Assembly (NCBI RefSeq): GCF_003112735.1 | Contig: NZ_BFBR01000001.1 | Coordinates: 620,001 to 684,000, forward strand | Reading direction: 5' to 3' | Length of the DNA: 64,000 nt | Source of the DNA: Candidatus Phycosocius bacilliformis | GTDB lineage: Bacteria > Pseudomonadota > Alphaproteobacteria > Caulobacterales > Aquidulcibacteraceae | In this document: piece by piece, positions 46,090 through 54,519 of the stretch | Numbering within the stretch: the stretch's first letter is position 1 | Layout: every line of letters starts with the position of its first letter | Program-made: the position numbers and the translations under genes | Notes under the pieces: model-generated | What the model was told of the DNA's origin: nothing | The model's database searches: none | The model's input: only the letters and a program-made list of their open reading frames with translations

Positions 46090-47940
46090 TTACTGACGCA
46101 CCACCCGCAACTGGTAACTGCCTGTCGCACCGTCATTGACGCTGGTGACACGGATCACCTGTCTGCCGGATATGGTCACCGTATAGCTCAGCTTGGAATT
46201 GGTTCCTTCACCGCCGTCATCATCACTCACATAATCCTCGCCATCAAACTGACGGGCCCCGACTTCAATGTCGAAATCGTCTGATTCCGCGCTGATCTCG
46301 TAGGTTTCCCCGGCTTGGGCTGAAAAGACATATCGGTCGTAATAATAGGCGTCCTGGCGGGTTGGGTCGCCAGAATCAAGGTTTCCACGCACAACTTGGC
46401 CGATGGTGATCGCGCTCGGCGCAGGTGGTGTGACCAATGGGGCCGCTTCTGACACTTTGAAACGGAAAGCCCCCTCTTGATTGCTCGAATTGGCCCGCAC
46501 CCGCACCAGATAGGTCCCATCTTTGGGGGCCACGAAACGAATGCGCGCATTTAGGCCTTCGCCACCATCATCATCTGTTGCCAGCTGCGTCTGCCGCCCC
46601 CCTTCGGACTGAAGCACCGCCATAACAGGATCAAGCGATGACTCATCAGCTCTTTCTGCGTCAAAGACGTACCGAGCACCGCCTTTCAGTGTCACCCGAT
46701 AATCGCGATAGAGGGTATCATTCTCCCCGTCACGTGCATCGCCATCGCGCAAGACATCATTGACACCATCACCAAGTGCCACTGTCCGAGGTGACCCAGC
46801 TGGGCGATCAGGCGCGGACTGGACCACCAACAACCGATAAGCACCTGTCGTATTGGATACTCGTTGAACCTCCACCACATAGGTACCCGTGGTTTCAGGC
46901 CTGAAGCGTAAGCTGGCGTTGCGGCCACCGCCGCCATCATCATCACTCAACACTGAATCGAGTGCATCGTTGGAATCGACTTTACCGACAGCGACTTTCG
47001 GGTCCAGATCACTGCCATCCGGGGCAATGGCGGTCATCCGATAGACTTGGCCAGCCACCATGGGCAAGGCGTAGCGCACTGCCGTTACCGCCTCGCCATC
47101 GCGCTCATAAGATGGCGTTGCTGAGGTGATATTTCCCGAAACTGTCTGCCCGATCGATAGAGGCCGTGGCGCTGGCATGGGCACCACAGGAGGGCGATTA
47201 CCGGTTGTTAGTTGAAAGCCGCCTGAAGCGGGCGAGCCAACGGCCAATACACGGAGCTGATAAAGCCCGGCGCTGGGAACTTGGTAGCGAATACGCGCAG
47301 AAACACCCGGCCCACCATCATCATCTTCGGCAACTTTGGCCCCCGCAGGACTATAAAGCTCAAGCTTTGGGTCAAAATCATCCGAAGTCGCCGCCAATTG
47401 AACGTTTTGCCCGGCGGGCAAACGCACAGCGTAGGCCACGGCGCGCTCACCACTGGCGGTAATACCGGCTGATTCCGATAAGGTACCCGACACTGTCTGC
47501 CCGAATGTAACTGGCTGGGCGGAAAGGGGTGTTGGCGCTTCGGCCGTTGCCAAGAGCCGATACGAACCGCTGTCGCCTGCTTCATAGCCATTCACGCTAA
47601 TCAGCAGGATCCCGTCAGCAGGGACAACCACCTGAACCACTGCCGGGGAACCCAAGTCGCTCCGACAGTTTTCGCAACCTTCCGTCAAGGCATCTCCGAC
47701 CGACAGAAAGGGCACAAAATCATCGGTTTCCACCTGCACTTTGACCACATGACCGGGCGTGGCGCGCAACTGATAGACTTCATAGCTACTCTGGTCACTA
47801 TCCAACTTGGGATCTTCAGGGCCAAGCTGACTGGTCATCGCTCGGCCAAGCGTGACTTGAGGCGGACCTTGCTGCGCTAAAGCAGGTTCGCCAGCGAGGA
47901 GGGCCAGAAAGGACAAGGAATAAAGCCAGGTTTTGGACAT
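46090..47940 (-). CDS. Exported protein with five PPC-like (pre-peptidase C-terminal) repeats
   Basis: 616 residues from ATG 47940, where a signal peptide begins (LYSLSFLALLAGEPALAQ, Ala-x-Ala cleavage). Five domains of about 120 residues follow. Each opens with a G-x-x-V-x-x-x-L strand (GRAMTSQL, GQTVSGTL, GQTVSGNI, GDGVNDVL, GQVVRGNL) and closes near a Y-x-L-R/V strand. Acid loops such as DDDGGEG recur and could bind calcium. There is no protease domain, although PPC domains normally hang on secreted proteases. Probably a periplasmic or surface adhesion or scaffolding protein. It sits between bolA and grxD. Confidence 0.82.
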   Translation of the reverse strand: MSKTWLYSLSFLALLAGEPALAQQGPPQVTLGRAMTSQLGPEDPKLDSDQSSYEVYQLRATPGHVVKVQVETDDFVPFLSVGDALTEGCENCRSDLGSPAVVQVVVPADGILLISVNGYEAGDSGSYRLLATAEAPTPLSAQPVTFGQTVSGTLSESAGITASGERAVAYAVRLPAGQNVQLAATSDDFDPKLELYSPAGAKVAEDDDGGPGVSARIRYQVPSAGLYQLRVLAVGSPASGGFQLTTGNRPPVVPMPAPRPLSIGQTVSGNITSATPSYERDGEAVTAVRYALPMVAGQVYRMTAIAPDGSDLDPKVAVGKVDSNDALDSVLSDDDGGGGRNASLRFRPETTGTYVVEVQRVSNTTGAYRLLVVQSAPDRPAGSPRTVALGDGVNDVLRDGDARDGENDTLYRDYRVTLKGGARYVFDAERADESSLDPVMAVLQSEGGRQTQLATDDDGGEGLNARIRFVAPKDGTYLVRVRANSSNQEGAFRFKVSEAAPLVTPPAPSAITIGQVVRGNLDSGDPTRQDAYYYDRYVFSAQAGETYEISAESDDFDIEVGARQFDGEDYVSDDDGGEGTNSKLSYTVTISGRQVIRVTSVNDGATGSYQLRVVRQ

Positions 47941-48269
47941 GTACGGACTACGAAAACGTAGCTCCCTGGAACAGTGAACAACCAAGGTTGTGAAGACCGA
48001 GGCCGCGCCAGCACAAACTGGCATTTTGTAAGCATACGCACCTTTTCCGAAAGGCGGCAATCCCGTTTGACAAGCCTCTTTGGCAATTTCGGGGCAGAGC
48101 CCTCACCTTGACCGCGGCCCTGCTAATCCCTAGCTCTAAGGGCGATTGTTTGGCGTCAGGGTGAATTGATTGGACAAACATTGACGCCACGGGTCATGTG
48201 GATCAACCATGATGATCAAACAGAATGACCGCGCTGGCTTTAGACGCCGCACAGGAAAGGAAATCCGAA
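47941..48269. other. grxD: 329-bp intergenic region between the PPC protein and grxD
   Basis: Divergent promoters for both genes are expected here. The grxD ribosome site (AGGAAAGG, 48253-48260) is the only element I can define. In-frame codons reach back to 48225 but lack a better start signal. No gene or strong repeat is seen. Confidence 0.5.
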
Positions 48270-48599
48270 ATGAGCGATGCACAGGCCTTTATCGACAATC
48301 TGGTGAAAACCAATGATGTGGTTCTATTCATGAAAGGCACCGCACGCATGCCAATGTGCGGCTTTTCGGGCACGGTGGTGAAAATCCTCGACCATGTCGG
48401 CGTGGATTTTCAGGATGTGAATGTTCTCGCCGATGATGCCATTCGCCAGGGGATCAAGGATTATTCCAACTGGCCCACCATCCCCCAGCTCTATGTGAAG
48501 GGCGAATTCATTGGCGGGTGCGACATCGTCCGGGAAATGTTTGAAACTGGCGAGCTCAAGCAGGTCTTGAGTGATGCTGGTGTCGCATTGGATGCCTGA
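48270..48599 (+). CDS. grxD: Monothiol glutaredoxin, CGFS type
   Basis: 109 residues from ATG 48270, with AGGAAAGG ten bases upstream. The active site MCGFS and the glutathione-binding WPTIPQLYVKGEFIGGCDIVREM are intact. It carries a [2Fe-2S] cluster, usually with a BolA protein, for iron-sulfur transfer. A strong terminator follows. Confidence 0.96.
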   Translation: MSDAQAFIDNLVKTNDVVLFMKGTARMPMCGFSGTVVKILDHVGVDFQDVNVLADDAIRQGIKDYSNWPTIPQLYVKGEFIGGCDIVREMFETGELKQVLSDAGVALDA

Positions 48600-48628
48600 T
48601 CAGCAACAAAAGCTGATTATCAGAGCAC

Positions 48629-48662
48629 AAAAAAGCCCGCTCGGTGATCGAGCGGGCTTTTC
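48629..48662. terminator. Bidirectional terminator between grxD and rpsD
   Basis: 9-bp stem gcccgctcg/cgagcgggc (48635-48657) with a GTGAT loop. It is flanked by A6 on the left and TTTT on the right, so it works for both convergent genes. Confidence 0.92.
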
Positions 48663-48682
48663 CTTTAACACGTTGGGCGGAA

Positions 48683-49303
48683 TTACGAGGCGTAATATTC
48701 CACAACCATGTTGGGTTCCATTTTGACGGGATAAGGCACGTCAGCCAATTCAGGCACCCGCAGGAAAGTGGCCTTCATGGCACCCACATCGAGTTCGACA
48801 TAGTCAGGCACGTCCCGCTCAGGCGAATCGAGCGCCTCAAGCACCAATGCCATCGTGCGGGACTTTTCACGCACTTGCACCACATCGCCAACGCGCAGAC
48901 GGTAGGAAGGAATATTCACCTTCTTGCCATTGACGGTGACATGGCCGTGGTTGACGAATTGACGGGCAGCAAACACGGTCGGCACGAATTTGGCGCGATA
49001 GACCAATGCGTCCAGACGGCATTCCAACAGACCAATCAGGTTTTCAGCGGTGTTGCCCTTGCGACGGGCGGCTTCGACATAAAGGCCGGCAAACTGCTTT
49101 TCCGTGATATTGCCATAATAGCCCTTCAGCTTTTGCTTTGCGCGCAGCTGAGCACCAAAGGCCGACACTTTTGCCGGACGCGCGGTCGGGCCGTGTTGGC
49201 CGGGCTTGTAAGTCCGCTTGTTGACGGGGCTCTTAGGACGCCCCCAGAGATTTTCGCCCAAACGGCGATCGATTTTATACTTCGCAGCAATGCGCTTTGA
49301 CAT
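48683..49303 (-). CDS. rpsD: 30S ribosomal protein S4
   Basis: 206 residues. The N-terminus is [25 protein letters not shown], followed by the S4 RNA-binding domain ([45 protein letters not shown]). Primary 16S rRNA-binding protein and translational accuracy factor. It stands as a single gene, not in the alpha operon. 258 bases of leader and intergenic DNA precede it. Confidence 0.98.
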   Translation of the reverse strand: MSKRIAAKYKIDRRLGENLWGRPKSPVNKRTYKPGQHGPTARPAKVSAFGAQLRAKQKLKGYYGNITEKQFAGLYVEAARRKGNTAENLIGLLECRLDALVYRAKFVPTVFAARQFVNHGHVTVNGKKVNIPSYRLRVGDVVQVREKSRTMALVLEALDSPERDVPDYVELDVGAMKATFLRVPELADVPYPVKMEPNMVVEYYAS

Positions 49304-49502
49304 TGTTCGTCCAGTTTCAGTTTTGACGGTCCGGGCGACACACCATGTGTCGCGATTTCAATGGCCGGATTCCCATCACCCATATTTCCTCGGCACTGGC
49401 AGGACCAGACCGACAGGAAGGCGCGCTTAAACGGGATCGAGGCTGGAAAGTCAAGGATTGCGGGCAGTTTTACGGCACAGGACGCACAGCCATAAGCCCC
49501 GC

Positions 49503-49532
49503 TTGACATTTAGTTCAATGCTCAACTATATT
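49503..49532 (+). promoter_or_regulatory. Sigma70-like promoter of the nitroreductase-marR operon
   Basis: TTGACA (49503-49508) and TATATT (49527-49532) with an 18-base spacer. The spacer is covered by the first operator and the -10 touches the second. Confidence 0.7.
49511..49528. promoter_or_regulatory. Probable MarR operator 1
   Basis: Inverted repeat tagtt...aacta with related core gttcaatgctcaac. Its centre is 21 bp from operator 2, two helical turns. It lies between the -35 and -10 elements. Confidence 0.6.
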
Positions 49533-49550
49533 GGTTCAACGTTAAACCAA
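49531..49550. promoter_or_regulatory. Probable MarR operator 2
   Basis: 20-bp near-perfect palindrome ttggttcaacgttaaaccaa (one mismatched pair), sharing the gttcaa core with operator 1. It starts at the end of the -10 box and ends just before the ribosome site. Confidence 0.7.
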
Positions 49551-49561
49551 TGGAGATGGTG

Positions 49562-50707
49562 ATGCCTGATCGTCGCAGCATTCTGCAGCTACTCGCTCTA
49601 AGCCCCCTTGCAACCCTGCCATCATCTTGCGCCGCCGCGTCAGATACAAACGATCCGGCCGCCGCCTGGCGCAATCCAGGTGCGGGGCAATCCGACCCCC
49701 GACTTTATAGTCTGGCCCATGCCATCTTGGCCCCCAACCCACATAATCGTCAGCCCTGGCTGGTCAGCCTTGAGGACAAAGACAGTCTGACCCTGTATTT
49801 TGACACCCAGCGCCGCTTGCCTGCGACCGATCCATTCGACCGGCAATTGGCCGTGGGATGCGGGGCTTTCCTCGAGCTTTTAGTTATCGCCGCTGCCCAG
49901 ATTGGTTATCAGGCCAACATTCGCTTGTTTCCCGAAGGCGAACCCCAGCCGCGCATGGACGACAGACCTGTGGCGCGTGTCACGCTAATCCCAGGTGCGG
50001 CAGCCCGCGATCCCTTATTTGCCCACATCACTCAGCGGCGCTCTAACAAGCAGCTCTATGACAGCAAAAAGGCCATCAGCCCCGAGACCTTGGCCCGGCT
50101 GCTCATGACAGAACCCGATCCAAGCCTGTTTCTCGCCGGGGCGCTGCGCGGCGACCCCACGTGCGAGGCCCTGCGCGAGATCAGCATTCAAGCCTATCGC
50201 CGCGAGATTGAAACACCGGCGACACTGAAGGAGAGCGTCGATCTGATGCGGATCGGAAAAGCCGAAATTGCCCGCTACCGCGATGGCATTCCTTTGGACT
50301 TTCCCGGCATTGGCCTGATGCAGGCGACTGGCATGTTGACGCGGGAAAAACTGATGACGCCGGGCTCCTCGATTTATAAGCAGGGGCTTGAACAGACCGA
50401 TCCGCTGGCCAAGTCTGCGGCCGGTTATGTCTGGTTGGTGACACGCGGCAACACGCGACAAGACCAGATTGCCGCCGGGCGCGCTTATGCCCGCCTCAAC
50501 CTGCGCGCCACGGCCCTTGATCTGGCCATGCACCCCATGAGCCAAGCCCTGCAGGAGTTTCCCGAAATGGCTGAATTCAAAAGCGCCGCCGAAAAGACTG
50601 TGCAATTGGAAGCAGGTCATTGCGTGCAAATGCTGGCGCGCATAGGCTATGGCAAATCCGTCCCCCCGGCACCCCGCCGCGGCCTGTCTGAGCATCTACG
50701 CACCTAA
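49562..50707 (+). CDS. Exported nitroreductase-fold protein (Acg-like)
   Basis: 381 residues from ATG 49562, with GGAG six bases upstream; an ATG at 49550 is in frame. The N-terminus has DRRSILQLLALSPLATLPSSCAA, resembling a Tat signal. The rest matches the Acg/Rv2032 type of divergent nitroreductases: LAPNPHNRQPWLVSL at the FMN site, ITQRRSNKQLYDSK, and ATALDLAMHPMSQALQEFPEM. Members bind FMN, and some are thought to sequester it rather than reduce nitro compounds. It overlaps the marR gene by one base (TAATG). Confidence 0.82.
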   Translation: MPDRRSILQLLALSPLATLPSSCAAASDTNDPAAAWRNPGAGQSDPRLYSLAHAILAPNPHNRQPWLVSLEDKDSLTLYFDTQRRLPATDPFDRQLAVGCGAFLELLVIAAAQIGYQANIRLFPEGEPQPRMDDRPVARVTLIPGAAARDPLFAHITQRRSNKQLYDSKKAISPETLARLLMTEPDPSLFLAGALRGDPTCEALREISIQAYRREIETPATLKESVDLMRIGKAEIARYRDGIPLDFPGIGLMQATGMLTREKLMTPGSSIYKQGLEQTDPLAKSAAGYVWLVTRGNTRQDQIAAGRAYARLNLRATALDLAMHPMSQALQEFPEMAEFKSAAEKTVQLEAGHCVQMLARIGYGKSVPPAPRRGLSEHLRT

Positions 50708-51171
50708 TGCCCCACCCGCCCAAGCCTGACTTTCAATCGCTGGCCTTCCAGTTTTTCAACGAAGTCGCCATCATTGATCAATTGGGAAACACCAGGCTTG
50801 AGCGTGTCCTGCCGGATGGTTTGTCGATTGCAGGCTTTGGCCTCCTCAACCATTTCGTCCGCTTAGACCTGCATCATGAAACGCCGAGCCAATTGGCGAA
50901 AGCGTTTCAGGTGACCAAAGGCGCGATGACCAACACAATCCAGCGCTTGGCGGCAAAAGGCTGGATCGAGATTGAGGCTGCACCCGAAGATGGACGCAGC
51001 AAACGGGTCAAGATCACCCAGGCTGGCCGCGCCACGCGCGACGCGGCGCTGGCCAGCCTCGTCCCCTCACTCAACCAACTGGCAGAACTGATTGACGGAG
51101 ATGACATTGCAGCGCTGCTACCCAGCCTGATGAAGATCCGCACCATTCTGGACACCAACCGCGAGCCGTGA
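50707..51171 (+). CDS. MarR-family regulator
   Basis: 154 residues with the winged helix-turn-helix: QLAKAFQVTKGAMTNTIQRLAAKGWIEIEAAPEDGRSKRVKITQAG, including the D-R wing (EDGRSKR). It is translationally coupled to the nitroreductase-like gene and probably represses the operon through the two palindromes at 49511-49550. The inducing ligand is unknown. Confidence 0.93.
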   Translation: MPHPPKPDFQSLAFQFFNEVAIIDQLGNTRLERVLPDGLSIAGFGLLNHFVRLDLHHETPSQLAKAFQVTKGAMTNTIQRLAAKGWIEIEAAPEDGRSKRVKITQAGRATRDAALASLVPSLNQLAELIDGDDIAALLPSLMKIRTILDTNREP

Positions 51172-51275
51172 CCCCGGTGACGGGTGACATAAGATCGCAA
51201 TGAAGCTATCAGGGCCGCCCGCGCAGGCTCCGACGCCGCGCGCGCCACCTCATTGCTGATATAGAAACAAACCTC

Positions 51276-53174
51276 ATGCTGCAGATCACCGACCTGACCT
51301 ATCGCCTGGCCCGGCGCGTGCTGTTTGATGGGGCCAATGCGGTCATCTCCGATGGGTGGAAAGTGGGGCTGATTGGCCGCAATGGTTCGGGCAAGTCGAC
51401 TTTGCTGCGACTGATCCAAGATGAGGCGCGCAAAGGTGACGGCAGTATTCGGCTGAAGCGGGGGGCCCGCATGGGCTTTGTCGCACAAGAAATCCCCGCC
51501 ACCCCCGATCCCCTGATCGAGGTGGTGCTGGCAGCCGACACCGAACGGGCCAGCCTGATGGCAGAAGCCGAAACCGCAACAGACCCCGACCGGATCGGCG
51601 AGATTCATACACGTCTCGCCGATATTGATGCCTATTCCGCAGAAGCCCGCGCCAGCGAAATTCTGGTGGGTCTGGGCTTTAAACAAGCCGAACTGACCAA
51701 TCCAGCAGGCTCCTTCTCAGGCGGCTGGCGAATGCGGGCCGCCCTTGCTGGCGTGCTTTTCTCCATGCCCGATCTGTTGGTTCTAGATGAGCCGACCAAT
51801 TATCTTGATTTGGAAGGTGCGGCTTGGCTTGAAACCTTTCTGCGAAAATATCCCAATACCGTGCTGGTGGTTAGCCATGATCGGGAAATGCTCAACCGGT
51901 CGGTGACCCATATACTTGCGCTTGAGAATGCCAAATTGGAAATTCAAGCTGGCGGATATGACACCTATCTGCGGCGACGGGCTGAACGGGCCGCCTTGCT
52001 CGCGGGCCAAAAGGCTAAACAAGATGCCGCCCGCGCGCATTTGCAAGCCTTTGTCGACCGCTTCCGCGCCAAGGCCTCAAAAGCCCGGCAGGCCCAGAGC
52101 CGGATCAAAATGCTTGAGAAAATGCAAGAAATCGCGGTGCCAATCGACGAGCGCGCCTTGCCGTTTCACTTCGACGAACCCTCAGAGCTCGCCTCGCCGC
52201 TCATTCAACTGGAAGAGGCTGATCTTGGCTATATTGCTGGAAAGCCGGTCTTGCGGCAGGTCAGCTTCCGTCTAGATCATGATGATCGGATCGTCATTAT
52301 CGGCCCTAACGGGCAGGGGAAAACAACGCTCGTTAAGTCCATCGGCGCGCGCTTGGCGCTGCTGGCCGGCACAAGGCGGGCCTCCAAAGCGGTCAAGATC
52401 GGCTATTTCAGCCAAGACCAGCTTGATGAATTGCGGGCAGGAGAGACGGTGCTTCAGCACGTACGCGATCTTGAACCCGATTGGCCACCTTCGCGTCACC
52501 GCTCCTTGGCCGCCCGCATGGGCTTTGGACAGGAAAAGATCGATACATCTGTTGAGAAACTGTCTGGCGGTGAAAAGGTCCGCCTGTTGCTGGGCTTGAT
52601 GGCCTATCAAAGGCCGCATGTTTTGATCCTCGACGAACCCACCAGCCATTTGGATATTGACAGCCGCGAAGCCTTGATCCACGCGCTCAACGATTATTCG
52701 GGCGCGGTCTTGCTCATCACCCACGACGTTTATTTGGCCGAAGCCTGCGCTGATCGATTGTGGCTGGTCTTTGATGGGGCGGCCAAGGCTTATGATGGGG
52801 ACTTGTCCGACTATCGCAATTTGGTCCTCAACGCCGACCGACCCGACACGGGTCCGGCGGCGGCCAAAACCTTTGGCAAAACCTCTGGCAAAACCTCTGG
52901 CAAAGCCTTTGGCCAAGTTGCATCTTCTGCCGGGAAAAAAGGCCCGTCGCTGTCCACTTTGCGCTTCAAACTGGCAGATGCTGAAAAAGCGATCGAGGCC
53001 GAACAACACGCACTTGATGCGCTCGATGCACGCCTAGCATCACCCAGCCTTTACACCGAAGGGGCCAAAGCAATTGCCGATCTGAGTGCCAAACGCGCCC
53101 GGCATGCCGAAGCTCTGGCCAAGGCCGAAGCTGCTTGGATCGAGCTTAGCGAAGCCATCGAGAGCCAGACATGA
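51276..53174 (+). CDS. ABC-F family ATPase (translation factor/uup-like)
   Basis: 632 residues with two ABC domains and no membrane segment. Walker A motifs: GRNGSGKSTLL and GPNGQGKTTLV; signatures: FSGGWRMR and LSGGEKVR; Walker B: LLVLDEPTNYLDL and VLILDEPTSHLDI. The linker (ARAHLQAFVDRFRAKASKARQAQSRIKML) is the P-site tRNA interaction motif region. After the second domain there is a 12-base tandem repeat coding GKTSGKTSGK, then a coiled-coil C-terminus. ABC-F proteins rescue stalled ribosomes; the exact subgroup is unclear. Confidence 0.93.
   Translation: MLQITDLTYRLARRVLFDGANAVISDGWKVGLIGRNGSGKSTLLRLIQDEARKGDGSIRLKRGARMGFVAQEIPATPDPLIEVVLAADTERASLMAEAETATDPDRIGEIHTRLADIDAYSAEARASEILVGLGFKQAELTNPAGSFSGGWRMRAALAGVLFSMPDLLVLDEPTNYLDLEGAAWLETFLRKYPNTVLVVSHDREMLNRSVTHILALENAKLEIQAGGYDTYLRRRAERAALLAGQKAKQDAARAHLQAFVDRFRAKASKARQAQSRIKMLEKMQEIAVPIDERALPFHFDEPSELASPLIQLEEADLGYIAGKPVLRQVSFRLDHDDRIVIIGPNGQGKTTLVKSIGARLALLAGTRRASKAVKIGYFSQDQLDELRAGETVLQHVRDLEPDWPPSRHRSLAARMGFGQEKIDTSVEKLSGGEKVRLLLGLMAYQRPHVLILDEPTSHLDIDSREALIHALNDYSGAVLLITHDVYLAEACADRLWLVFDGAAKAYDGDLSDYRNLVLNADRPDTGPAAAKTFGKTSGKTSGKAFGQVASSAGKKGPSLSTLRFKLADAEKAIEAEQHALDALDARLASPSLYTEGAKAIADLSAKRARHAEALAKAEAAWIELSEAIESQT
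52866..52914 (+). repeat. 12-bp tandem repeat inside the ABC-F gene
   Basis: About four copies of a unit like aaaacctctggc, with small changes. It codes a flexible Gly-Lys-Thr/Ala-Ser/Phe linker before the C-terminal coiled coil. In-frame copy number can vary by slippage. Confidence 0.8.
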
Positions 53175-53200
53175 AAAAGGCGGCCCTGACGGACCGCCCT
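53174..53200 (-). terminator. rplS terminator (minus strand)
   Basis: GC-rich stem of about 7 bp with a one-base bulge (53179-53198), followed on the minus strand by T5. It abuts the stop of the convergent ABC-F gene. Confidence 0.8.
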
Positions 53201-53229
53201 TAATCGACCAATCTGACTTCAGATGGGAT

Positions 53230-53607
53230 TTAGTCGCTGAAGCCCCGGCCGTCGGTGCGCTCGGCAATCCGAGCCGACTTACCGCGACGATCACGCAGAT
53301 AATACAGCTTGGCGCGGCGCACTTTACCTTTGCGGACCACCACAATGGACTCAACGTTGGGCGAATAGAGCGGGAATACACGCTCAACACCTTCACCGAA
53401 GGAGATTTTGCGCACCGTGAAATTGGCATTGATGCCGCCGCCCGAACGCGCAATGCACACGCCTTCATAGGCTTGAACGCGCTCACGGTCGCCTTCCTTA
53501 ATCTTCACATTGACCCGCAGCGTATCGCCGGGCGAAAATTCAGGAATGGACTTGCCGTCGGAGACGCGTGCGACTTCCTCGGCATCGAGTGTTTCGATGA
53601 TGTTCAT
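53230..53607 (-). CDS. rplS: 50S ribosomal protein L19
   Basis: 125 residues: [70 protein letters not shown] and [18 protein letters not shown] are L19 hallmarks. It lies at the 30S-50S interface. AGGTGAG precedes ATG 53607. Downstream of trmD, as in the usual rpsP-rimM-trmD-rplS operon, but the first two genes are absent here. Confidence 0.98.
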   Translation of the reverse strand: MNIIETLDAEEVARVSDGKSIPEFSPGDTLRVNVKIKEGDRERVQAYEGVCIARSGGGINANFTVRKISFGEGVERVFPLYSPNVESIVVVRKGKVRRAKLYYLRDRRGKSARIAERTDGRGFSD

Positions 53608-53734
53608 GTCAGCTCACCTTGCACGATTCCCGACCAAGATTTTGAAACCAGTCCAAAAACTCAAACGGGCCGCGACTTTGTTGTTGTCAAAGAGAACTTT
53701 GAGGTTGAAAGAAGTGGGGCCTTTATACGAATGA

Positions 53735-54430
53735 TCAGGCTTTGTCACCCTGATAAGCTGCCCAAAGATCAGGCCGACGGGCCTGCGTAATCGCCTCGGA
53801 CTGTTGCTTCTTCCACGCGGCAATCTTGGCATGATCGCCCGACATCAGCACGGCGGGAATGTCGCGCCCCTCGAAACTGCGCGGGCGTGTGTAAATCGGA
53901 TGCTCCAAAAGGCCATTCTCGAAACTTTCCTCGCCCAGACTGTCGGCATTGCCCAATAGGCCTGGGAGCAGGCGCACACTGGCTTCCACCAGCATCTGGG
54001 CCGGAAGGTCCCCGCCGGTCAGCACAATATCACCAACCGAAATCTCTTCCATGGCGCGGGCTTCGATCACGCGCTCATCCAGCCCCTCAAAGCGGCCACA
54101 AAACAGCACAACCCCCGGCCCCTGCGACAAGGCGCGCACACGGGCTTGGGTCAAAGGCTTGCCACGCGGCGTCAAATAGATCAGCGGTCGGCCTTCCAGG
54201 GGAAGACTGTCAATGGCGCGGGCGGCAACATCCGGCTTCATCACCATGCCGGCTCCACCCCCAGCGGGGGTATCGTCCACCTGGCGATGCTTGCCATCAC
54301 CAAAGCGACGCAGATCAATCAGCTCAAGCGACCAAGCACCTTTGGCCAGCCCGCTGCCGATCAACGAAGCCTGCAAGGCACCGGGCCAAGCTTCCGGGGT
54401 CAAGGTCAGAACCGAAACAGCAAATGTCAT
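53735..54430 (-). CDS. trmD: tRNA (guanine(37)-N1)-methyltransferase
   Basis: 231 residues from ATG 54430, with the frame open to 54478. SPOUT methyltransferase: the knot region LFCGRFEGLDERVIEARAMEEISVGDIVLTGGDLPAQMLVEASVRLLPGLLGN is complete. VDDTPAGGGAGMVMKPDV is the N-terminal tRNA-binding segment. It makes m1G37 to prevent frameshifting. rplS follows 127 bases downstream. Confidence 0.97.
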   Translation of the reverse strand: MTFAVSVLTLTPEAWPGALQASLIGSGLAKGAWSLELIDLRRFGDGKHRQVDDTPAGGGAGMVMKPDVAARAIDSLPLEGRPLIYLTPRGKPLTQARVRALSQGPGVVLFCGRFEGLDERVIEARAMEEISVGDIVLTGGDLPAQMLVEASVRLLPGLLGNADSLGEESFENGLLEHPIYTRPRSFEGRDIPAVLMSGDHAKIAAWKKQQSEAITQARRPDLWAAYQGDKA

Positions 54431-54519
54431 GGCTTCTTTTAGCCGAGGTCTCTGACCCTGCGAAGTCGCCCCGCACATCAGACCCGTGACGGGCCCACCA
54501 ACGCGCGCTATTGGGGGGC

